A stretch of DNA of 22,176 nt. Source: DASVAL01 sp035649575 (GTDB lineage Bacteria; Planctomycetota; UBA1135; UBA2386). Positions 15,468 to 22,176 of the stretch are shown here, piece by piece. Numbering within the stretch: the first letter of the stretch is position 1; each line of letters opens with the position of its first letter. Below the pieces are notes generated by a model. The model saw nothing but the letters and a program-made list of their open reading frames with translations. It was not told where the DNA came from and searched no databases. A program made the position numbers and the translations under genes. Location: contig DASRJH010000341.1 of NCBI GenBank assembly GCA_035649575.1, forward strand, positions 1-22,176, written 5' to 3'.

Positions 15468-17041
15468 AGACTCCTCCACGCTCTCGCGGGTTTCCCGCAT
15501 CGCTCTCCACTGCACTAGCCTTGGCGTTCGCTGCCGTGGCGGCTCCCGCGGCGCTGGCGCAGGCGAAGAAGCCGAACATCCTCGTCATCTGGGGCGATGA
15601 CATCGGCACGTGGAACATCAGCCACAACAACCGCGGCATGATGGGCTACAAGACCCCGAGCATCGACCGCATCGCCAAGGAAGGCGTCGCGTTCACCGAC
15701 TACTACGGCCAGCAGAGCTGTACCGCGGGCCGCGCCGCGTTCATCGGCGGCAACGTGCCGGTCCGCAGCGGCATGACGAAGGTCGGCCTGCCCGGTGCCA
15801 AGGAGGGCTGGCAGAAGACCGACGTCACGATGGCGACCGTGCTCAAGTCGCAAGGCTATGCGACGGGGCAGTTCGGCAAGAACCACCAAGGTGATCGCGA
15901 CGAGCACCTGCCGACGACGCACGGTTTCGACGAGTTCCTCGGCAACCTGTATCACCTGAACGCCGAGGAGGAGCCGGAGCACCCGGACTACCCGAAGGAT
16001 CCCGAGTTCCGGAAGAAGTTCGGACCGCGCGGCGTGCTCAAGTGCAAGGCCGACGGCAAGGGTGGCCAGACCATCGAGGACACCGGCGCGCTGACCAGGA
16101 AGCGCATGGAGACCATCGATGACGAGACGGTCGCGGCGGCCAAGGAGTTCATCACGCGCCAGCAGAAGGCCGGCGTTCCGTTCTTCTGCTGGTGGAACGG
16201 CACGCGCATGCACCTGCGCACGCACGTGAAAGCGGAGCACCGCGGGATCTCGGGCCAGGACGAGTACAGCGACGGCATGGTCGAGCACGATCAGCACGTG
16301 GGACAGCTGCTCAAGGTGCTCGACGATCTCGGCATCGCCAACGACACGGTCGTCCTCTACTCGACGGACAACGGCCCGCACTACAACACGTGGCCCGATG
16401 CCGGCACGACGATGTTCCGCAGCGAGAAGAACTCGAACTGGGAAGGCGCCTACCGCGTGCCCGCGTTCGTGCGGTGGCCCGGCCATTACCTGGCCGGCAC
16501 GACGCTCAACGGCATCGTCGCGCACGAGGACTGGTTGACGACCTTCGCGACCATCGCGGGCGCTCCGGACATCAAGGCCAAGCTGGCCGCCGGCGTCGAG
16601 CTCAACGGTCGCAAGTACCACAACTGTCTCGATGGCTACGACCTGAACGACTACCTCGGCGGCAAGGTCGAGAAGTCTCCGCGAAGGGAGTTCATCTACG
16701 TCAACGACGAAGGCGCCATCGTGGCGCTGCGGTACGACGACTGGAAGGCAGTGTTCCTCGAGAACCGCGGCGTCGCCCTCGGCGTGTGGCGCGAGCCGTT
16801 CATCGAGCTGCGTTGTCCGTTGATGTTCAACCTGCGCCGCGATCCGTTCGAACTCGCCCAGCACAACGCAAACGTCTACAACGACTGGTGCCTCGACCAC
16901 GCCTTCGTGGTCGTGCCGATGCAGCACGTCGCCGCGAAGTTCTTGATGTCGTTCAAGGAGTATCCGCCGAGCCAGACGCCCGGTTCGTTCAGCCTCGACA
17001 AGATCCAGAGGCAGATCCTCGAAGCCTCTTCGAGCCGGTAG
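15464..17041 (+). CDS. Secreted arylsulfatase-type sulfatase
   Basis: 525 aa. The ATG gives a long signal peptide with basic residues and cleavage likely after 'ALA' (about residue 32). The mature part opens with the sulfatase signature 'KPNILVIWGDDIG', whose Asp45/Asp46 bind metal. The active-site motif CTAGR (residues 86-90) puts Cys86 as the residue converted to formylglycine and Arg90 as its partner. 'YSTDNGPHYNTWPDAG' and 'KNSNWEGAYRVPAFVRWPG' are the later conserved blocks of arylsulfatases. Length is normal and all core residues seen are intact. It hydrolyses a sulfate ester outside the cytoplasm; the substrate cannot be read from sequence. No formylglycine-generating enzyme gene lies in the window. 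Preceded by possible regulatory hairpins; followed by a remnant of a HAD-type hydrolase. Confidence 0.93.
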   Translation: MKTPPRSRGFPASLSTALALAFAAVAAPAALAQAKKPNILVIWGDDIGTWNISHNNRGMMGYKTPSIDRIAKEGVAFTDYYGQQSCTAGRAAFIGGNVPVRSGMTKVGLPGAKEGWQKTDVTMATVLKSQGYATGQFGKNHQGDRDEHLPTTHGFDEFLGNLYHLNAEEEPEHPDYPKDPEFRKKFGPRGVLKCKADGKGGQTIEDTGALTRKRMETIDDETVAAAKEFITRQQKAGVPFFCWWNGTRMHLRTHVKAEHRGISGQDEYSDGMVEHDQHVGQLLKVLDDLGIANDTVVLYSTDNGPHYNTWPDAGTTMFRSEKNSNWEGAYRVPAFVRWPGHYLAGTTLNGIVAHEDWLTTFATIAGAPDIKAKLAAGVELNGRKYHNCLDGYDLNDYLGGKVEKSPRREFIYVNDEGAIVALRYDDWKAVFLENRGVALGVWREPFIELRCPLMFNLRRDPFELAQHNANVYNDWCLDHAFVVVPMQHVAAKFLMSFKEYPPSQTPGSFSLDKIQRQILEASSSR

Positions 17042-17043
17042 GC

Positions 17044-17241
17044 AGCAGGCGACGCTCGAGGACCCTGGCTCTGCTCTGGGCAGCGATCGCGCCGGCAACG
17101 CTCGTCGCGCAGCAGCTGCCGTCGTGGAACGGCCCCGCGCCGAAGGCGGCGATCGTCGGATTCGTCGAACGCGTCGCGAAGGCGGGCTCACCGGACTTCG
17201 TGCCGCCGGCGGAACGGATCGCGGTCTTCGACAAACAGTGA
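17044..17241 (+). pseudogene. 5' remnant of a HAD-family hydrolase, cut at the catalytic motif
   Basis: Directly after the sulfatase stop, one frame reads through a signal-peptide-like stretch ('TLALLWAAIAPATLVAQQ') and then 'LPSWNGPAPKAAIVGF' and 'GSPDFVPPAERIAVFD'. This closely resembles what I remember of secreted HAD-family phosphatases, in which that text runs on as FDNDGTLW, the nucleophile motif DxDGT. Here it changes to 'FDKQ' and stops at 17241. No in-frame ATG, GTG or TTG precedes it within a sensible distance, and no HAD sequence is found in the next 370 bp in any frame. It therefore looks like a decayed gene lacking both start and catalytic body. Family identity is from recall and needs a search. 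Confidence 0.6.
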
Positions 17242-17328
17242 CGCGCAGGCACTCACATCCGGCACATCCGGCGCAAGGCGTACGGCCAACCGACGCGTGC
17301 GCCGTCGAGAGATGCGCGGCGGGAAGCG

Positions 17329-17350
17329 ACGCGGGGCCGCCGCCCCGCGT
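17329..17350 (+). terminator. Strong GC hairpin, candidate terminator of the sulfatase unit
   Basis: A perfect 9-bp stem (acgcggggc / gccccgcgt) with a 4-base loop (cgcc). Only a short 'tta' follows, so it is not a textbook intrinsic terminator, but it is the strongest structure between the sulfatase unit and the promoter of the next gene. Confidence 0.5.
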
Positions 17351-17511
17351 TACCGAGCCTGCTCGCCCAGCCCCTTTCCAGGCTGCAGCGAACGTCGCTT
17401 TTCACGTTGCCGGTGCTCGGCCACACCGGAGATTCCTCCGTGATCACACGGTCGACCAAAACGCCGCCGTGGCCACGGTGCGCCGCGCTCTACACGACGG
17501 GGGATTCCTGC

Positions 17512-17540
17512 TCGACAATGCGGATCGGAGATGTGATATT
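17512..17540 (+). promoter_or_regulatory. Sigma-70-type promoter with extended -10
   Basis: TCGACA (17512-17517; 5 of 6 matches to TTGACA), a 17-bp spacer, then GATATT (17535-17540; 4 of 6 matches to TATAAT) preceded by a TGn extension (17532-17534). Predicted start near 17547, giving a leader of about 64 nt to the ATG at 17611. Confidence 0.5.
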
Positions 17541-17541
17541 A

Positions 17542-17566
17542 GCGAAAGCGGTTTCGCACATTTCGC
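17542..17566 (+). promoter_or_regulatory. Palindrome and repeat at the predicted transcription start
   Basis: A perfect 6-bp inverted repeat gcgaaa/tttcgc with a 4-base loop (17542-17557), and a second tttcgc 9 bp after the first (17561-17566). Placed over the predicted +1, it could be an operator or a 5'-end RNA hairpin. Confidence 0.3.
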
Positions 17567-17610
17567 GACCGCAGTCCTGCTCCTCGATCTGATCTCTTCT
17601 CAATCCACCT

Positions 17611-19614
17611 ATGCTCTATCACCGTTCCATGCCCACCCTCGCAGCCGTGCTGGCTTTGGCCACAGCCGCGAGCGCACAAGTCGGCACGCTCTATACGTTC
17701 GCGCAGTCTGTCGGCACATACTCGCCAATCAGCGGTGGCACCCTGATCGCCACCGCCACCTCGGCGAACACGCTCGACGACCTCACCTTCGCGGTGACGC
17801 TGCCCTTCCCGTTCATCTACGAAGGCGCGTCGATGACGCAGGTCCAGGTCCAGACCAACGGCCACTTGGCGTTCGGTGCAACCTCGCCGGGAACGACGTA
17901 CACCCCACTGTCCAGCACCGCAGTGACGCCCGGCTTCGTCTCGGCCTGCGGTCGCGACCTGCAGGGCGGCTACGTGTTCGCCAGCACCCGCACCCTGGGC
18001 AGCGACCAGGTGACGGGGATCTCCGCGATCGGCCCGGTGCAGGTCGGTGACGTTCTCGTCGGCACCGGCATCCCCACTGGCACCACGGTTCTCGCGATCA
18101 CCGCCGGCGTCATCACGATGAGCGCCCTCGCGACGGTCACCAGCGCCGGCACGGCGACGACCGCCTACGGCCCGTGGTCGGAGATGCGCTGGGAGGCGCA
18201 GGGCAGCACGCCGAACCAGGTGTTCATCGTGCAATGGAGCAACTTCAGGCGCTTCGGTTCCTCGCTGACGACCACCTCCGGCACGATCTTCAACTTCCAG
18301 ATCCGCCTGAAGGAGAACGGTGAGATCCAGGCTGTCTACGGCACCTGCGTTCCGGGCGCCTCGACGACCACCGCCCTGCACCATGTCGGTCTCCGCGGCC
18401 CGACCAACGCGTTCCCGGCCAACGTCAACAACCGCCAGAACACGAAGGGAGTCAACGACGACTGGAGCCTCTCGGCGGCTGGCACCACCAACGCTGTCGG
18501 CATGTTGTTCAACAACGTCGCGCCCGCCAACGTGATCCCGAGCGGCCTCACCTACACGTGGACGCCGCCGGTGGGCACGTACGCAAGCAATACAACGATC
18601 GGCCAGGGCTGCGGCAGCTCCTACGCGTCGTACTACCAGCTCTTCGCGACGGCGCCGGCCTTCAACCTCGGCGGCACGGCGATCAACCAGGTCGGCTCGC
18701 CCTACACGGTATTGCCGGGCGTCGGCTCGCTGCTGCCGGTCGGCCCCACGCCGACGACATTGGCCCTGACGGATGACAGCGAAGCGATCTACACCTATAC
18801 GAACGGCTTCACGGCGCCCGGCTGGGGCGCCAGCGTGGCGGTGTGTTCGAACGGCTTCGTCTCCAAGGCGACGGGCAACGGCACGAGCTTCACCCCGACG
18901 GCTTCGACCTTCCTCGCCGGAAGCCAGGCCTGGTACTCGGTCGGCTGGCACGACTTCAACCCGGCGATCGTGGGCAGCGGCCAGGTCAAGGTCGACGAGA
19001 CCCCGACGCTGCTGGTGATCACCTGGGATGGTGTCTGGGACTTCAGCGGCGCGTCGGCGGCCAACGCCAGCACGATTCAGATGCAGGTGACCAGCGCCGG
19101 CGACGTGACGTACGCGTACGGCACGATGTCCACGCTCGGTGGCACGGGCTTCCTGGTCGGTTACTCGCCGCCTGGTGCAAACGCGGATCCGGGCAGCCGG
19201 ACCTTGCTGAGCGCCTCCCCGTTCACCCTCGCCGCCGCGGACGTCCTGCCTCTGACGCTGGTGGCGTCGACTGAACCCGTGCAGGGTCCGGGGCCGAACA
19301 GCTGGGACCTCGTCGTCAGCAACATTCCCGTGACGACCGTCATCGGCCTCGACATCTTCGGGTTGGCCGACCCGAACCTCCTGGACCTCAGCCTGTTCGG
19401 CCTGGGCCAGCCGGGCTGCCAGCTCCGTGCGAACCCGGATCTCCTCAATGCCTGGGTCAGCACGGGCGTCACGCACAGCTACTCGTTGGTGATCCCGCCC
19501 TCGCCGAGCCTGAACAACTTCACCTTGTTCACGCAGTCGCTCTGCCTCGGCAACGGGTCGCTGTCGGACAACATCACGTCGAATGCGATCCGCGGCATCA
19601 TCGGCAACCTGTGA
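17611..19614 (+). CDS. Large secreted beta-rich protein, planctomycete-type
   Basis: 667 aa from ATG 17611; an in-frame ATG at 17629 gives an equally good signal peptide ('MPTLAAVLALATAASA' then Gln). Neither has a clear ribosome-binding site. The mature protein is rich in Thr, Ser, Gly and Ala and looks all-beta. Two similar parts are visible, each with a pattern of hydrophobic strand, 'NGHLAFG' or 'SNGFVSKA', then a strand such as 'FIVQWSNF' or 'LVITWDGVW', and then 'GEIQAVYG' or 'GDVTYAYG'. A short inserted element sits at about 130-185. The last 100 aa ('GCQLRAN...', 'SLCLGNG', 'SNAIRGIIG') look like a C-terminal module recurrent in planctomycete surface proteins, with a likely Cys pair. 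Probably exported, envelope-associated or released; no enzymatic motif. It has its own promoter and terminator, so it is monocistronic. Confidence 0.8.
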   Translation: MLYHRSMPTLAAVLALATAASAQVGTLYTFAQSVGTYSPISGGTLIATATSANTLDDLTFAVTLPFPFIYEGASMTQVQVQTNGHLAFGATSPGTTYTPLSSTAVTPGFVSACGRDLQGGYVFASTRTLGSDQVTGISAIGPVQVGDVLVGTGIPTGTTVLAITAGVITMSALATVTSAGTATTAYGPWSEMRWEAQGSTPNQVFIVQWSNFRRFGSSLTTTSGTIFNFQIRLKENGEIQAVYGTCVPGASTTTALHHVGLRGPTNAFPANVNNRQNTKGVNDDWSLSAAGTTNAVGMLFNNVAPANVIPSGLTYTWTPPVGTYASNTTIGQGCGSSYASYYQLFATAPAFNLGGTAINQVGSPYTVLPGVGSLLPVGPTPTTLALTDDSEAIYTYTNGFTAPGWGASVAVCSNGFVSKATGNGTSFTPTASTFLAGSQAWYSVGWHDFNPAIVGSGQVKVDETPTLLVITWDGVWDFSGASAANASTIQMQVTSAGDVTYAYGTMSTLGGTGFLVGYSPPGANADPGSRTLLSASPFTLAAADVLPLTLVASTEPVQGPGPNSWDLVVSNIPVTTVIGLDIFGLADPNLLDLSLFGLGQPGCQLRANPDLLNAWVSTGVTHSYSLVIPPSPSLNNFTLFTQSLCLGNGSLSDNITSNAIRGIIGNL

Positions 19615-19646
19615 TGCAGGACCGCTGAAGGCTCGACCTTCGGTGT

Positions 19647-19683
19647 GAACGGCCGCGGCTTCCTCGGGGAACCGCGGCCGTTC
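19647..19683 (+). terminator. Strong terminator hairpin after the secreted beta-rich protein gene
   Basis: A 12-bp perfect stem (gaacggccgcgg / ccgcggccgttc), then a single bulged c, a further 4-bp ttcc/ggaa stem and a tcgg loop. It begins 32 bp after the stop codon. No long T-tract follows. Confidence 0.75.
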
Positions 19684-19773
19684 GCATTGGTGAACGCACC
19701 CACTCGTGACCCCAGGCCCCGTGCATCGGCGATCCGCGCCTTGACCGCGACGTTTCGGCTCAGCTTGCCATTA

Positions 19774-19789
19774 CGTGTCTCCCGACACG
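19774..19789 (-). terminator. Small hairpin downstream of the glycosidase-like gene
   Basis: A 6-bp stem (cgtgtc/gacacg) with a 4-base loop, 27 bp beyond the stop codon of the minus-strand gene. There is no T-tract; it could end that transcript or be fortuitous. Confidence 0.35.
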
Positions 19790-19816
19790 CGGTGAATGCC
19801 GTGCGCGTGAACGTCG

Positions 19817-22006
19817 CTAGCGGAACTCGAACGCTGCGAAGCCATGCCCCGGCAACGCGACGGTGAACCGAGCGCAGCCGCGGCCGTCGACCGCTAGTTC
19901 GCTCGGTGGCCCTGCCGCCTGGCCAGCGGCACCCGGCGCGCAGGCGCGCGCGGTGACGGTGGCCCCGAGCCCCGCCAGGCGAAGCTCGAGGGCCAAGGTG
20001 CGCTGCACGGGCTCGGCGAGCGGGTTGTGCACGACAAGCAACGCCTTGGCCGGCAACGCCGGGTTCACGTGCAACAGCCAATCGATGTCGCGGCCATCCG
20101 GCCGCCGGCCGTGCAGCACGTCGGACTCGAGGATCGGGCGCCGCTCCTTGAACCACGCCGTCCAGCCCTGCACGAGCTCGCGCGTGCGCTCGGTGTCCCA
20201 GAGACGCGGGCCGCGCCAGCACGCCTGCACGCCGGCCCCGAGCAGGTTGGCGAACCGCGCAGCGTAGTGGTCGCGATGCGCATCGAGTGGCTCGATCGTC
20301 GCAGCCGTGCCCCCGCCGTGGTACTCGCTCAACGGGACAAACATCCAGCCCATCGTGACCGCCTTGTTCCACGTGCCGTCGTAGACGTTCTGGCGTTCGA
20401 TCAACAGTTGGTCGTCGCGCGGCAGCGACCAATTCGTCTCGCGATAGCCCATGCCAGTCTTGTTCGCGCCGCTGAGGAAGTACCAGTCGGGCACGTTGAG
20501 GTAGATGCCGCGCCCGCGCGCCCAGCGGTAGAAGTCGCGGATCGCCTGCCACTGGCGCCACTGCGAGTCGGCGAGACCGGCATGGCCCGGATGGTCCGTG
20601 CTCGCGCACGCATCCCCGGGATACGAACCGTCGTGTTCGAGCGCGTCGAGCCCGGTCGTCTCGAACAGCCGCCGCAGCTTGCCGAAGTAGCGCTGCCCCC
20701 ACTCGCTGAGCAGGCACGGCGAATTGCCGAACGTCGCGAAGCCTCCCGGCTTGCCGGTCGCCGGGTTGATCACGTCGTTGCGCGCATCGATCGAGCGGCT
20801 CGCCAGCAGCGAGTAGCCGCCGAGCGCGACTCCCTTGCCGTGCGCGTAGCCGGCGAGCGCCGTCAGCCGCCGCAGATTCGCGTCGCTGTCGTCCTCGGCG
20901 TCGAAGCCGCTGCCGAACGTCATCAGCACGAGCTCGAACCCGACCGCCGCGGCCTGATCGATCGCCGCCCGCACGCTTTTGTCGTCGGCCTGCCGCGCAT
21001 GGAAGATCAGCGGACTCTCCTCGACCCACGGCGCCAGCGTGCGGTACATGCGGCGCCGCGCCAACCCGCGCCGTTCGCGGTCGCTGCTGTCGAACACGAG
21101 CTCGAACACGCGGAACGACTGCCACGTCGCCTGCGGCGCGATGACCAGCCCCGGCCCCACGCGCGGCGAGCACCGCAACAGGCACGGCGTGCGCCGTTCG
21201 TAGTGCACCTGCGTGTCGTATTCGGGATCCGGCACGAACTGCACCGACGGGTTGTCGGCGCAGGCTTCCATCGCGCCGCCGAACGCGTAGTCGGTCTCGA
21301 CGTGCAGCGCGCGCAGATCGCGGTGCCCGACGTCGGGATCGCCGCCGACGGTCGACCCGGTTTCGACGAGCGCCAGCAGCTCGGCGGTGAAGGTTTCGAG
21401 TCGCACCGGCTGCGCGCCGTCGTTGCGCAGCTCGAGGCGTTTGCCGAGCAGCGGCAAGCCGTCGTAGAGCTCGTAGGTGATCGTCGCCAGGACGCGCGGC
21501 CCGTGCTCGGGCGGCGCGAACGTCAATGCCAGTGCCACGCCGGGTGGAGGCCACGAACGCGGCCTTGCCAACCACTCGCGCCGCGGCTGCCATGAGAATG
21601 GTGCGGTGATCGGTGCCAGCGTGTGCCCCGTGCAGCGGAACGCTGCGGGATCGGGGACCAACGCGGCCTCGGCCTCGGCCGTGAGGAAGTTGCGCACGCG
21701 CTGGCCTGTGAGCCCGCCGATCGCGAGCTCCACGCCGTCGAGCGTCACCATGGCTTCGGGCTTCACGGCGCGCACCAGCGATGCGCCGCGCACCAGGTCG
21801 TCGAACGCGACAGTCGCCGCATTGCCGCGCAGGCGGATGCGGCGCGCGATCAGCCCGTTCGTCAACGTCACCTCGCTGCCGTCCGCGGCGACGTCGATGC
21901 GCGCGCGATACGGCGTCGGATCGAGCAGCCAATCGGGCGACTGCGCACCGAGCACTCCCGCAAAGACGAACAGCATCGACGACAACCGGGGCGACGCAGC
22001 GACCAT
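19817..22006 (-). CDS. Secreted glycoside-hydrolase-like protein (alpha-galactosidase-like TIM barrel)
   Basis: 729 aa. The ATG at 22006 is preceded by GGTGAG about 4 nt upstream, and a signal peptide follows (about 1-21; an internal Met at 11 is an alternative start). Residues about 30-310 look like an N-terminal beta-sandwich. Residues about 330-640 look like a TIM barrel: 'FELVLMTFGSGFDAE' (around 358-371), 'GLDALEHDGSYPGD' (452-465, Asp459 a candidate catalytic residue), 'IYLNVPDWYF' (501-510) and 'MGWMFVPLSEYHGG'. The C-terminal ~90 aa resemble a beta domain, as in many retaining alpha-galactosidases of clan GH-D. The overall plan fits GH27/GH36-like enzymes, but I cannot place the exact family or both acids. 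Predicted role: cleavage of an exported or external polysaccharide. Confidence 0.65.
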   Translation of the reverse strand: MVAASPRLSSMLFVFAGVLGAQSPDWLLDPTPYRARIDVAADGSEVTLTNGLIARRIRLRGNAATVAFDDLVRGASLVRAVKPEAMVTLDGVELAIGGLTGQRVRNFLTAEAEAALVPDPAAFRCTGHTLAPITAPFSWQPRREWLARPRSWPPPGVALALTFAPPEHGPRVLATITYELYDGLPLLGKRLELRNDGAQPVRLETFTAELLALVETGSTVGGDPDVGHRDLRALHVETDYAFGGAMEACADNPSVQFVPDPEYDTQVHYERRTPCLLRCSPRVGPGLVIAPQATWQSFRVFELVFDSSDRERRGLARRRMYRTLAPWVEESPLIFHARQADDKSVRAAIDQAAAVGFELVLMTFGSGFDAEDDSDANLRRLTALAGYAHGKGVALGGYSLLASRSIDARNDVINPATGKPGGFATFGNSPCLLSEWGQRYFGKLRRLFETTGLDALEHDGSYPGDACASTDHPGHAGLADSQWRQWQAIRDFYRWARGRGIYLNVPDWYFLSGANKTGMGYRETNWSLPRDDQLLIERQNVYDGTWNKAVTMGWMFVPLSEYHGGGTAATIEPLDAHRDHYAARFANLLGAGVQACWRGPRLWDTERTRELVQGWTAWFKERRPILESDVLHGRRPDGRDIDWLLHVNPALPAKALLVVHNPLAEPVQRTLALELRLAGLGATVTARACAPGAAGQAAGPPSELAVDGRGCARFTVALPGHGFAAFEFR

Positions 22007-22087
22007 TCGCTCACCATACGGTCGAGGCGGACCGCGCGCCGTTCGGAGTGGCCCGCGCGGTGGCAGCTCAGCTGGCAGCGCGCCGCG

Positions 22088-22176
22088 TCAGGTGTCGGCC
22101 GGTGCCGGCGCCGCCGGCGGCTCCGACCGTGCGCGCAGCCGCTGGCCCACGAACGCGACCACGGCCGCGACTCCCG
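22088..22176 (-). CDS. C-terminal end of a probable membrane protein (5' part outside window)
   Basis: On the minus strand the last 28 codons of a frame end at TGA 22088-22090. They read as the end of a hydrophobic helix ('GVAAVVAFVG') followed by basic residues and an Ala/Pro-rich tail, a common C-terminus for inner-membrane proteins. It is 81 bp upstream of the glycosidase-like gene on the same strand, so they may be co-transcribed. Too little is visible to name it. Confidence 0.4.
   Translation of the reverse strand, partial: GVAAVVAFVGQRLRARSEPPAAPAPADT

Larger units (their letters stand above)
17242..17610. other. 369-bp gene-free region
   Basis: No credible coding frame. From left to right it holds a 9-bp tandem repeat (cacatccgg at 17254-17262 and 17263-17271), a strong GC hairpin (17329-17350), a probable promoter (17512-17540) and a short palindrome (17542-17557). 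The stretch from about 17520 is clearly more AT-rich than its surroundings, as expected for a promoter and leader. The left part may be the replaced body of the HAD remnant. Confidence 0.6.

Noticed and set aside
15515..17191. A 558-codon open frame on the minus strand
   Set aside because: It lies opposite the sulfatase, whose active-site motifs are intact; the antisense translation is low in complexity and matches nothing.
17254..17271. 9-bp tandem repeat as a CRISPR or attachment site
   Set aside because: Only two copies with no spacer, no integrase or tRNA nearby; most likely chance or slippage.
17539..19476. A 645-codon open frame on the minus strand
   Set aside because: It is antisense to the secreted beta-rich protein, which has a signal peptide, promoter and terminator. 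The antisense product is Arg/Ala/Gly-rich.
19479..21932. An 817-codon open frame on the minus strand
   Set aside because: It overlaps the glycosidase-like gene in another frame of the same strand and is Arg/Ala-rich without motifs; the other frame has a signal peptide and conserved-looking strands.

Overview
The window is a GC-rich (visibly above 65 %) bacterial chromosome segment with no phage, transposon, RNA gene or CRISPR. The gene repertoire suggests a member of the Planctomycetota: ECF-type sigma factors that continue through a membrane helix into carboxypeptidase-regulatory-like beta modules, a formylglycine-type sulfatase with a signal peptide, a secreted glycosidase-like protein, and a large secreted beta-rich protein. 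The C-terminal module of that last protein is one I recall from big paralogous families in that phylum. The phylum assignment is inference.

Layout. (1) 1-2354, plus strand: the 3' part of a DUF4331 protein, then a HupE/UreJ-type membrane protein whose extracytoplasmic domain carries a complete EF-hand loop. (2) 2366-7812, minus strand: two tandem paralogous genes, each encoding an ECF sigma factor, one transmembrane helix and about six extracytoplasmic beta modules in a single frame. (3) 7961-8932, plus strand and divergent from the second fusion: a probable lipoprotein with two retropepsin-like aspartic protease units. (4) 8939-10809, minus strand: a conventional ECF sigma factor overlapping (ATGA) a large membrane anti-sigma-like protein. 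(5) 10946-13476, plus strand and divergent from the sigma operon: a histidine kinase and an OmpR/PhoB-type response regulator. Four 10-11-bp phased direct repeats lie between the two units. (6) 13571-15268, plus strand: a secreted repeat protein of unknown role. (7) 15464-17241, plus strand: a sulfatase preceded by alternative hairpins and a small upstream ORF, then a remnant that looks like a HAD-family hydrolase cut at its catalytic motif. (8) 17611-19614, plus strand: a large secreted beta-rich protein with a readable promoter and a strong terminator hairpin. (9) 19817-22176, minus strand: a secreted glycosidase-like protein, and the last codons of a probable membrane protein.

How the parts may work together. 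The centre (2.4-13.5 kb) is a dense envelope-signalling region: three sigma factors, an anti-sigma-like protein and a two-component pair within 11 kb. The most interesting possibility is that the two membrane-tethered sigma factors are released by proteolysis, with the divergent aspartic protease lipoprotein as a candidate first-cut protease. An alternative, supported by a good internal ribosome-binding site in the larger fusion gene, is that each fusion also makes a separate membrane-anchored beta-module protein. The phased repeats could link the response regulator to the conventional sigma operon. The right third is mainly secreted or envelope enzymes and surface proteins.
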